Below are positions 1 to 5,587 of a DNA stretch of 5,646 nucleotides, piece after piece (within the stretch, counting starts at the first letter, position 1; each line of letters begins with the position of its first letter). A model generated the notes under the pieces. It saw only the letters and a program-made list of their open reading frames with translations, was not told the origin of the DNA and ran no database searches. The position numbers and the translations under genes were made by a program. The stretch is taken from the NCBI GenBank assembly GCA_900770055.1, contig CAAGJD010000043.1:1-5646 (forward strand), written 5' to 3'. The DNA is from Acholeplasmatales bacterium. GTDB taxonomy: Bacteria; Bacillota_I; Bacilli_A; Acholeplasmatales; Anaeroplasmataceae.

Positions 1-679
1 TTCTTTGATCCTGCATATAATTTGCCATTGATACATAGATATATAAAACTAACATGAATAGTCCTAAAAGAATACTTCGAATGAGGATATCCTTAAAGGC
101 AATGGATGTAAAAAATGTCGTTAAAAACTTAAATATATCTTTAGTATTTTCATCAAATAATACATCATAAGTTACTGTAAAGTGTAAGATTGTTACAATA
201 ATAAATACCCAAAGGAAGATATTTTTAAGCATTTTCTTATCCTGATAAAAGGCACAAACAGTTAGTGAATAATAAAGTAAGATATATCCACATTCCTTTA
301 AGAAGTCTTGAGTACCACTTTTTAGCTTAAAATAAATGACAATCGATGATAAAAACATATAAAATGAAGCAAAATACATCGCTATCGTTTGACTCATTTT
401 ATCATCAGAGCCTTTATTAATCATCTTTTTTAAAGTAGCATTGACAAAGAATGTTACTGGGAATAATAATACAGTTAATAGCCAGTTAGATTCATCACCA
501 AATGATAATATTGTAAATATGATTGTATATAAGATATTTGATACAAAGATAATGTTTTTAATAACTACATTTTTTCGATATAATACCTGAGAATCATCAG
601 TAATATCAATACCACTTTCAAATCCAAAATTCTTATCGAAAAATGTATTAGATATTTTCTTAAAATCAAATAATGACAA
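1..679 (-). CDS. Partial unknown multi-pass membrane protein (N-terminal 226 residues)
   Basis: This open frame starts at a TTG (677-679) and runs off the left edge without a stop, so only the N-terminal part is visible and the remaining length is unknown. The TTG start is chosen because a perfect AGGAGGTGAT lies just upstream and the frame is open from there. After a soluble N-terminus of about 37 residues (SLFDFKKISNTFFDKNFGFE...) I see about six hydrophobic segments, near residues 38-60, 66-81, 98-118, 127-143, 151-170 and 198-219. A charged stretch (NYMQDQR) at the cut suggests a cytoplasmic domain follows. I do not recognise the family. An N-terminal membrane sensor module joined to a phosphatase, HD or GGDEF-type domain would fit, but nothing visible proves it. 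It lies 42 nt after fmt and is probably in the same operon. In Bacillus the region beyond fmt encodes rsmB and the PP2C phosphatase/PrkC kinase pair, which is only a weak hint. Confidence 0.8.
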   Translation of the reverse strand, partial: MSLFDFKKISNTFFDKNFGFESGIDITDDSQVLYRKNVVIKNIIFVSNILYTIIFTILSFGDESNWLLTVLLFPVTFFVNATLKKMINKGSDDKMSQTIAMYFASFYMFLSSIVIYFKLKSGTQDFLKECGYILLYYSLTVCAFYQDKKMLKNIFLWVFIIVTILHFTVTYDVLFDENTKDIFKFLTTFFTSIAFKDILIRSILLGLFMLVLYIYVSMANYMQDQR

Positions 680-683
680 TATT

Positions 684-693
684 ATCACCTCCT
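684..693 (-). promoter_or_regulatory. Ribosome binding site deciding a TTG start
   Basis: AGGAGGTGAT is a ten-base perfect match to the complement of the 16S rRNA 3' end. It sits 4 nt before the TTG at 677-679 (8 nt counted from GGAGG). No ATG or GTG lies at a usable distance in this frame, so the TTG is the likely initiator. Confidence 0.85.
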
Positions 694-721
694 ACTACTA
701 TTATTCTATCACATTATAGAT

Positions 722-1642
722 TTATTTGTTATTAATAATGCTTTCACCTTTAATAAATAGCTTTTGACCATTAGAAAAATCTTTACCACTTAGCATTTTC
801 TTCCCTGGATATAAAACTAAATCTAAGCTAATTGCATCATCACCAGTTTTAATAATTATTTGTTTTTTATTCTCTATTACATAACCAGGAGAATATTTAT
901 CCTCTTTGATAACTGTAACCTTAAATACCTTTAACTTGATATCATTAATAAGTAAATAAGCACCAGGTTCCATAGCTAAACCTCTTACTTGATTAGCTAT
1001 TTTTTTTGCTGGCATAGTAATATCGATAATTTCTTCACTAGAAGCTATATTAGGTGAATATGTAGCAAGAGCTTCATTTTGTTCTTCACCTAAATTTATT
1101 CCATTATAAATATCTTCAATTACTTCAAGTAAAAGCTCTTTACCGATAATTGAAAGCTTATCAAATAAGCTTGATGAATTATCATCAGGCATTATTTTAT
1201 ATTCTCTTTTTGCATACATCACGCCAGCGTCTAATTTCTTAGACATTTCCATAATAGTAACACCACTATATTCATCACCATTAATTAAAGCTCTTTGAAT
1301 AGGAGCACCACCTCTATGATAAGGTAGCAATGAACCATGAACATTAATACATTTCTTAAAGGCCTTTAATATTTTTGATGGTACATATTGTCCATAGGCT
1401 GCAGTAACTAAAACATCAGCATTACATGCTAATATAGCCTCATAATCATCTTTAATTTTTTCTGGCTGAAATAAATTTAAGCCTAGATTAATTGCCTCAT
1501 CTGCAACAGGTGTATTAATTATTATACCCTTTTTCTTAGCTCTATTTGGTTGACTTACAACTAATACAATTTCATATTTTTCGTTTAAGCCTCTTAAAAT
1601 TGGCACTGCAAATGATGGGGTACCCATAAAAACTATTTTCAT
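722..1642 (-). CDS. fmt: Methionyl-tRNA formyltransferase
   Basis: Fmt transfers the formyl group of 10-formyl-tetrahydrofolate to the amino group of initiator Met-tRNA in the cytoplasm, enabling bacterial translation initiation. The protein has 306 residues from the ATG at 1640-1642, close to the usual 310-315. The N-terminal formyltransferase fold opens with MKIVFMGTPSFAV. The catalytic triad of the family (Asn106, His108, Asp144 in E. coli) is visible as Asn100 and His102 in NVHGSLLP and Asp138 in KKLDAG, with GGAPIQRAL between. The C-terminal tRNA-binding domain (about 205-306) carries VRGLAMEPGAY and PGKKMLSGKDFSNGQ; the first lacks the tryptophan often seen before PGA. A GTG nine bases upstream (1649-1651) is in frame but lies inside the ribosome binding site, so I prefer the ATG, which also gives the family's standard N-terminus. 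The start is 5 nt after the priA stop. The def gene often found between priA and fmt is absent here. Confidence 0.96.
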   Translation of the reverse strand: MKIVFMGTPSFAVPILRGLNEKYEIVLVVSQPNRAKKKGIIINTPVADEAINLGLNLFQPEKIKDDYEAILACNADVLVTAAYGQYVPSKILKAFKKCINVHGSLLPYHRGGAPIQRALINGDEYSGVTIMEMSKKLDAGVMYAKREYKIMPDDNSSSLFDKLSIIGKELLLEVIEDIYNGINLGEEQNEALATYSPNIASSEEIIDITMPAKKIANQVRGLAMEPGAYLLINDIKLKVFKVTVIKEDKYSPGYVIENKKQIIIKTGDDAISLDLVLYPGKKMLSGKDFSNGQKLFIKGESIINNK

Positions 1643-1646
1643 AAAT

Positions 1647-1657
1647 ATCACATCCTT
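1647..1657 (-). promoter_or_regulatory. fmt ribosome binding site overlapping the priA stop
   Basis: AAGGATGTGAT matches AAGGAGGTGAT at 10 of 11 bases and lies 4 nt before the fmt ATG. The priA TGA stop (1648-1650) is inside this site, so ribosomes finishing priA arrive directly at the fmt start. This suggests translational coupling. Confidence 0.75.
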
Positions 1658-3972
1658 GTTATAGAAATATTTACATCTTTATTGTTTTGATATGTTGGAT
1701 ATAAATTCTTTATTACATCAATTACTATATCATCTGTTGCTTGAATTGAAATAATAAATTTAAAAATATTGTTTTTCTTAAATATTGGAGCTTCAGTAGG
1801 TCCTAATATTATTGAATTAGATTTAGCATTTTTTAAGGATGATAAAACATTTTTAGCCTCATTAAAGCATTTTTCACAATCCTTAGATTCTATAGCGATT
1901 TCTATTAGATCAGAAAATGGTGGCATCATTGTCATTTTTCTTTTCTTAATTTCATAGCTATAAAATTCATCATAATCATGCTTCATTACATTTTTAATAA
2001 CAAAATGATTAGGATTATAGGTTTGAATAATTACTTTACCATCTTTGCTACTTCTTCCAGCTCTACCTGAAACCTGTTCAATTAAATTAAATGCTACCAT
2101 AGAAGCATCATAGGTTGGATAATTTAAAGCTAAATCAGCATTTACGACTCCAACTAATGTTACATCATCAAAGTCTAAGCCCTTAGTAATCATTTGTGTT
2201 CCTACTAAAATATCAGCCTCATGATTTTTAAATGTGTTATAAGCATTTTCATAATCAGCCATTTTAGAGGTTGTATCCATATCTACTCTTAATACCTTAG
2301 CCTCGGGAATCAAATTATTTACTGCCTCAATTATTTTTTCAGTACCAGTACCAACATATCTAATTTTATCAGAGCCACATTTCATACATTTAGATACATT
2401 TGGCATTTGATAACCACAATAATGACATTTAAGTATGTTTTTAGAAGCATGATAAGTTAGTGATACATCACAATTAGGACATTTAACAGATTCACCACAG
2501 CTTCTACACATTACAAATGAAGAATAGCCTCTTCTATTTAAAAACAAAATAGATTGTTCATGATTTTTATAGCATTCAAGCAATGACTTTTGAAGTGGTC
2601 TAGATAATACACTCCTATTACCAGTTTTTAATTCATTTGTCATATCAACAACAATTGAATCACTAAGCTTTTTTCCATTTGCCCTATTTGGCAATGTTAA
2701 TAGCTCATATTCACCATTTAATGCTTTATAATATTGTGTAACATCAGGTGTTGCACTACCTAAAACTAAAGGACAATTATGAGTTATACTTCTTTTTATG
2801 GCAATGTCTATTGCGTCATATTTAGGATTATTTTGTTGTCTATAGGTTGCTTCATGTGCTTCATCTATAATAATAATTCCAATATTATTTAGTGGTGCGA
2901 ATATCGCAGATCTTGCGCCTACTACTATTTTAACCTCACCAAGTAATATTTTTTTCCACGCTGTATATTTTTCAGAAATAGTTAATCTTGAATGAAGTAT
3001 CGCAATATCATTATTGAATCTTCTTTTAAAAATCTGAGTAATCTGAGGAGTAAGTGAAATTTCAGGTACTAATAAAATAGCACTTAAATTTTCCTTTAAA
3101 GCCTCTTCAATCCAATTCATATATACTAAGGTTTTACCACTACCTGTAACGCCATGAAGTAAGTATGTTTTAGATTCATTAAGACTTAAAGATCCATATA
3201 CCTTTCTTTGTTCTTCATTTAATTCAATTTTTAAAGATTCCTCTAATACTTCTTCATTATTTTCAAGTAGTTCTACTTTATAGGTTTCAATTGCGCCTAT
3301 TTTAATTAAAGATTCAACTATAGTTTTAGAGAAGCCTGAATCTAAAAGTAATACCTGAAGTTCTATATCTTCATTTAATTCCTTTAAATAATCTAATAGC
3401 ATATTAGCCTTTTTACTAGTAGGTATAACATCAGGATTAACTAAATGAACATAGGTAATACTTTTTTCACTGCGATTCTTTTTAATTTTTGTATCAAGAA
3501 TAATACCACCATTAGCACATTCCTTAAAAATGATTTCTTGTTTTTCTTTAGGTAGATTATCAATACAAATTTCATTTCTTTTAATAATCTCTTTTACTAA
3601 AGGTGAAACCTTACCTTGATCAATAATTCTAGCTACTCTTTGATATTTAATCTTTAAAGCTGTAGGTATCATTGTTTGAAGAGCTGTTGCATAAAATGAA
3701 AAATTATTTAAAGCTATATATTTAGCTAGTTCAATAAATTCTTCATTCAATACCTTATAAACATCAATAGTATCAATAATTTCTTTAAGATTATTCTTAT
3801 AATCTGTATACTCCTTAATATTTATAACAAAGCCAACACGTGTTGTCTTGCCAAATGGCACCTTTACGCGATAGCCTATTTCAATAATACCTTCAAGAAA
3901 GGGAGGAATTAAATAATCAAAGCTTCTATTGACCTGTTTATTTTCAATATCAATAATAACCTCTGCTATCAA
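1648..3972 (-). CDS. priA: Primosomal replication-restart helicase PriA (primosomal protein N')
   Basis: PriA recognises stalled or repaired replication forks and reloads the replisome; it is a 3'-to-5' superfamily 2 helicase. The protein has 774 residues, within the usual range. The N-terminal DNA-binding domain (about 1-100) begins IAEVIIDI with FDYLIPP and the YRVKVPFGK segment. The helicase core shows Walker A GVTGSGKT (274-281), the DEAH box (370-373), GSATP (405-409), FLNRRGY (477-483) and QVSGRAGR (633-640). Inserted in the helicase are the eight zinc-binding cysteines as four CxxC pairs (489/492, 498/501, 516/519, 529/532). The start is the TTG at 3970-3972: it is 3 nt after GGAGGTGAGG and gives the family N-terminus IAEV. 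The frame stays open a further 21 codons upstream, but that stretch runs through the terminator and riboswitch and is not coding. All motifs are intact. The gene is first in its operon and apparently under the upstream SAM-type switch. Confidence 0.97.
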   Translation of the reverse strand: MIAEVIIDIENKQVNRSFDYLIPPFLEGIIEIGYRVKVPFGKTTRVGFVINIKEYTDYKNNLKEIIDTIDVYKVLNEEFIELAKYIALNNFSFYATALQTMIPTALKIKYQRVARIIDQGKVSPLVKEIIKRNEICIDNLPKEKQEIIFKECANGGIILDTKIKKNRSEKSITYVHLVNPDVIPTSKKANMLLDYLKELNEDIELQVLLLDSGFSKTIVESLIKIGAIETYKVELLENNEEVLEESLKIELNEEQRKVYGSLSLNESKTYLLHGVTGSGKTLVYMNWIEEALKENLSAILLVPEISLTPQITQIFKRRFNNDIAILHSRLTISEKYTAWKKILLGEVKIVVGARSAIFAPLNNIGIIIIDEAHEATYRQQNNPKYDAIDIAIKRSITHNCPLVLGSATPDVTQYYKALNGEYELLTLPNRANGKKLSDSIVVDMTNELKTGNRSVLSRPLQKSLLECYKNHEQSILFLNRRGYSSFVMCRSCGESVKCPNCDVSLTYHASKNILKCHYCGYQMPNVSKCMKCGSDKIRYVGTGTEKIIEAVNNLIPEAKVLRVDMDTTSKMADYENAYNTFKNHEADILVGTQMITKGLDFDDVTLVGVVNADLALNYPTYDASMVAFNLIEQVSGRAGRSSKDGKVIIQTYNPNHFVIKNVMKHDYDEFYSYEIKKRKMTMMPPFSDLIEIAIESKDCEKCFNEAKNVLSSLKNAKSNSIILGPTEAPIFKKNNIFKFIISIQATDDIVIDVIKNLYPTYQNNKDVNISITRM

Positions 3973-3975
3973 TAT

Positions 3976-3985
3976 CCTCACCTCC
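3976..3985 (-). promoter_or_regulatory. priA ribosome binding site deciding a TTG start
   Basis: GGAGGTGAGG starts immediately after the terminator's T-run and leads, after ATA, into the TTG at 3970-3972. A GTG inside the site is in frame but cannot serve as a start while base-paired to the ribosome. The layout matches that of the membrane-protein gene at the left edge, which also uses TTG. Confidence 0.85.
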
Positions 3986-4011
3986 AAAAATAAAAGCCAA
4001 CATAAGTTGGC
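3986..4011 (-). terminator. Intrinsic terminator of the priA leader (riboswitch expression platform)
   Basis: GCCAAC (4006-4011) pairs perfectly with GTTGGC (3996-4001) around the loop TTAT, followed at once by TTTTATTTTT (3986-3995). It lies between the SAM-type aptamer and the priA ribosome binding site, the position expected for a transcription-attenuation platform. No other terminator is seen after the transporter gene, so it may also stop read-through from there. Confidence 0.88.
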
Positions 4012-4031
4012 ATAGTTTTTTAATAATGCCA
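4008..4031 (-). promoter_or_regulatory. Antiterminator hairpin competing with both P1 and the terminator
   Basis: TGGCAT (4026-4031) can form six uninterrupted pairs with ATGCCA (4008-4013) across a 12-nt A-rich loop. The first strand is most of the 3' side of aptamer helix P1. The second strand contains the first four bases of the terminator stem. The pairing is therefore exclusive with both: ligand binding that stabilises P1 would free ATGCCA and let the terminator form. This is the standard logic of S-box leaders. Confidence 0.8.
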
Positions 4032-4109
4032 TCAATCAAGCTTTAGCACCTTACCTAAAAGGTTGCTTGGTAGTCATTGAGCTTGTCTCTCGTACCATCT
4101 TTATGACAT
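4026..4109 (-). ncRNA. SAM-I (S-box)-like riboswitch lacking the P4 helix
   Basis: The RNA folds like the SAM-I aptamer. P1 pairs ATGTCAT (4103-4109) with ATGGCAT (4026-4032). P2 pairs TGGTA (4093-4097) with TACCA (4068-4072). It continues through a kink-turn with tandem G-A pairs (G4091/A4074, A4090/G4075) and the 3-nt bulge AAT (4076-4078), then GAG/CTC closing the loop ACAAG (4082-4086). P3 is AGCAACC (4061-4067) with GGTGCT (4045-4050). Loop bases CAAG (4082-4085) can form a perfect four-pair pseudoknot with CTTG (4037-4040), exactly where SAM-I pairs CUGG with CCUG. Bases equivalent to SAM-contacting or core positions of the Thermoanaerobacter aptamer are kept: G11, C44, A45, A46, U57, A6-U88 and U7-A87. 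The P4 hairpin is absent, with only ATT (4034-4036) between the pseudoknot and P1, and the C8-G86 pair is an A/G mismatch. The predicted ligand is SAM, shutting off priA-fmt; ligand identity is inferred. Confidence 0.82.
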
Positions 4110-4113
4110 TTAA

Positions 4114-4142
4114 ATTATATATTTTTTTTATATAAATTACAA
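4114..4142 (-). promoter_or_regulatory. Promoter of the SAM-type riboswitch-priA-fmt operon
   Basis: A perfect TATAAT (4114-4119) lies 17 nt downstream of TTGTAA (4137-4142), which matches the -35 consensus at four of six bases. The predicted start of transcription is near G4107, at the very 5' end of helix P1, so the RNA would begin almost directly with the aptamer. Confidence 0.72.
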
Positions 4143-4150
4143 TAGAATTC

Positions 4151-5413
4151 TTATAATATTGAAATATTTTCTTTTATTTTGGGATCCATTAGTCCATAAG
4201 CACAAATTGGCTTTGAAACTAATTTCAATACTATAAATAATAATATTGATTGTGGAAGTAAATATAATAGATTTTTCGGTAATGAAATTATTGTCATGTA
4301 GGTTACAAAGGCATCAAAAGTAAATTTATTAATAACACTCCACCAAATAGAGCCTAAAATTGTATTTACGAATAGATTTACAATAATTCTTGCGTATAAG
4401 CATTTAGAAAATGATAACTTTGTTTTATAAAAGAATATACCATATGTAAAGCCTGCAAGCATTGCATCTATGGTATAACCCAAAAAGAACATTTGCCCAT
4501 TAGGAAAGATTATAAAGCCTAAAATATCAGAGAAAAATCCGATTACAAGTCCAGCAACAGGACCATAAATCATCGCAATGACACTAAAGAATAAATAGGT
4601 AAGAGATATTCCTAAAGCACCAAAGCCAGAAGGTAAAGATATAGCCTTACAAACCATCATTAAAGCAAATAAAATACTTATTACACTTAGATTTTTTATA
4701 CTTTTAAAGGCTTTTGTAGCACTTGTCCAATAGCTTTTCTTAAATGGATATTTATACATAATATTATTATCATAAATATCGTTATCATTTTTAATCTCAT
4801 GCTTTAATGAATAAATAAATAATAAAGCTAAGAATAAAATAAATATCGAACCTGTCGCAATACCACCTAAAATATAAGGATTTTGATAATCAACTAAATT
4901 AGCCTTCGATAGTACTTTAATATCATTAACCTCAATATCATCAACACCAGAGTCAAATAAAGAGCTTACAAATTTTTCACATTTTGTAGCACCATCACTA
5001 ACCTTCATTGTTTTAGTTACAAAGGTAGTTAAAAATTCTGATTGCGGTAATAAAAGGATAATATTATTCCCTTCTTGCTTAATTTTAGTTTTTTTAACAA
5101 TAGATTTCATATTTGAACCAGATGGAGTATAAATAGTTTTTAATTTATCTCCTTCTATTTCATTAGTGTCTATCAAATTATTATATTCTTTTACATGATT
5201 ATTATAATCAATAATCTTATCAACCTTTAAGGCTAAATAAGCATTGTCAATTTCTAAAGTATTTGAGCACTCTAATACTATTTCATATTTAGCAAATACT
5301 GGGTTAATAACAAACTGTGTAACAAAGAATAAAGATAAAAAGGCAACAATCATCAAAACTAAGATTGTAACCTTATAATAAAAAACTGCAAATAAAAAAT
5401 TCTTTTTTTTCAT
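4151..5413 (-). CDS. folT: FolT-like folate ECF transporter S component with long N-terminal extracytoplasmic extension
   Basis: The C-terminal part (about 236-402 of 420 residues) resembles the membrane S component that captures folate for an energy-coupling factor transporter. It has about six helices (near 244-260, 265-282, 283-300, 306-328, 340-360, 380-400), including GALGISLTYLFF, GPVAGLVIGFFSDILGF and SLPKNLLYLLPQ. Such subunits are normally about 170-180 residues and work with a shared EcfA/A'/T module, not present here. The THF riboswitch upstream supports folate as substrate. The first 235 residues are unusual: a membrane segment near 15-36, a polar domain (about 40-178) probably outside the cell, a second membrane segment (179-202) and a charged cytoplasmic linker (203-240). 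That helix-domain-helix layout recalls Wzz-type chain-length proteins, but I see no decisive motif. The start is the ATG at 5411-5413, 4 nt after GGAGG; the in-frame TTG eight codons upstream lies inside the control hairpins. Folate specificity is inferred. Confidence 0.85.
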   Translation of the reverse strand: MKKKNFLFAVFYYKVTILVLMIVAFLSLFFVTQFVINPVFAKYEIVLECSNTLEIDNAYLALKVDKIIDYNNHVKEYNNLIDTNEIEGDKLKTIYTPSGSNMKSIVKKTKIKQEGNNIILLLPQSEFLTTFVTKTMKVSDGATKCEKFVSSLFDSGVDDIEVNDIKVLSKANLVDYQNPYILGGIATGSIFILFLALLFIYSLKHEIKNDNDIYDNNIMYKYPFKKSYWTSATKAFKSIKNLSVISILFALMMVCKAISLPSGFGALGISLTYLFFSVIAMIYGPVAGLVIGFFSDILGFIIFPNGQMFFLGYTIDAMLAGFTYGIFFYKTKLSFSKCLYARIIVNLFVNTILGSIWWSVINKFTFDAFVTYMTIISLPKNLLYLLPQSILLFIVLKLVSKPICAYGLMDPKIKENISIL

Positions 5414-5415
5414 AA

Positions 5416-5458
5416 GGCCTCCATAAATGAAGTCCAACTATAATAAATTACAGCGGAC
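5416..5458 (-). promoter_or_regulatory. Translational expression platform of the THF riboswitch (two alternative hairpins over the RBS)
   Basis: Two exclusive structures are visible. In one, GTCC (5455-5458) pairs with GGAC (5432-5435), and CTGTAA (5448-5453) with TTATAG (5438-5443), around loop TTTA; this uses up the 3' strand of aptamer helix P1. In the other, GG (5434-5435) pairs with CC (5416-5417), and CTTCA (5428-5432) with TGGAG (5419-5423), around loop TTTA; this buries the GGAGG ribosome binding site (5418-5422). Ligand-stabilised P1 would forbid the first and favour the second, switching translation off. No T-run follows, so this is not a terminator. Confidence 0.7.
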
Positions 5459-5540
5459 GCGCTAAACCACCGCCACAATAGTGTTCGTCTATATCCAACT
5501 TCCCATGATATAGCACTTAACGCGATTTAGCTACTCTGTA
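5449..5540 (-). ncRNA. Tetrahydrofolate (THF) riboswitch, folT type
   Basis: The sequence carries the hallmark conserved blocks of the Firmicute THF riboswitch in order: AGAGTAG, TCGCGTTAAGTG, GGGA, ACGAA, CGGTG and GTCCGCTG. Helices are consistent: P1 TACAG (5536-5540) with CTGTA (5449-5453); P2 GCTAAA (5526-5531) with TTTAGC (5461-5466); P3 CTATATC (5507-5513) with GATATAG (5489-5495) around the GGGA-containing loop; P4 CAC/GTG (5481-5483 with 5474-5476). The class binds reduced folates and typically lies before folT, as here. Binding is predicted to lower expression of the transporter. Confidence 0.93.
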
Positions 5541-5558
5541 TTTAAAAATACAAAAACA

Positions 5559-5587
5559 ATTATAATATAAAATAAGACTATTTTCAA
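5559..5587 (-). promoter_or_regulatory. Promoter of the THF riboswitch-folT unit
   Basis: TTGAAA (5582-5587) and a perfect TATAAT (5559-5564) are separated by exactly 17 nt, a near-consensus housekeeping sigma promoter. The expected transcription start is near G5551, about 11 nt before the aptamer. No operator is evident nearby. Confidence 0.85.

Noticed and set aside
713..718. TATAAT between fmt and the membrane-protein gene
   Set aside because: No convincing -35 hexamer at 16-18 nt upstream; such a hexamer is expected by chance in DNA this AT-rich, and the 42-nt gap fits an operon.
1769..1957. A 62-codon plus-strand open frame inside priA
   Set aside because: It lies entirely antisense to the well-supported priA 3' region, which has intact family sequence; it looks like a shadow of the real gene.
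3973..4035. In-frame N-terminal extension of priA by 21 codons
   Set aside because: It would read through the terminator hairpin and the riboswitch's 3' end, has no ribosome binding site, and the family N-terminus begins right after the TTG at 3970-3972.
4026..4109. T-box or other non-SAM leader before priA
   Set aside because: No T-box consensus (AGGGTGGTACCGCG-like) or specifier structure is visible, whereas the SAM-I core positions align individually.
4113..4150. AT-only inverted repeat after the transporter stop as a terminator
   Set aside because: The possible stem has no G-C pairs and coincides with the -35/-10 region of the next promoter; it would be too weak to terminate.
5414..5437. 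Upstream TTG start for the FolT-like gene
   Set aside because: It lies in the alternative hairpins that contain the ribosome binding site; the ATG at 5411-5413 follows GGAGG directly.
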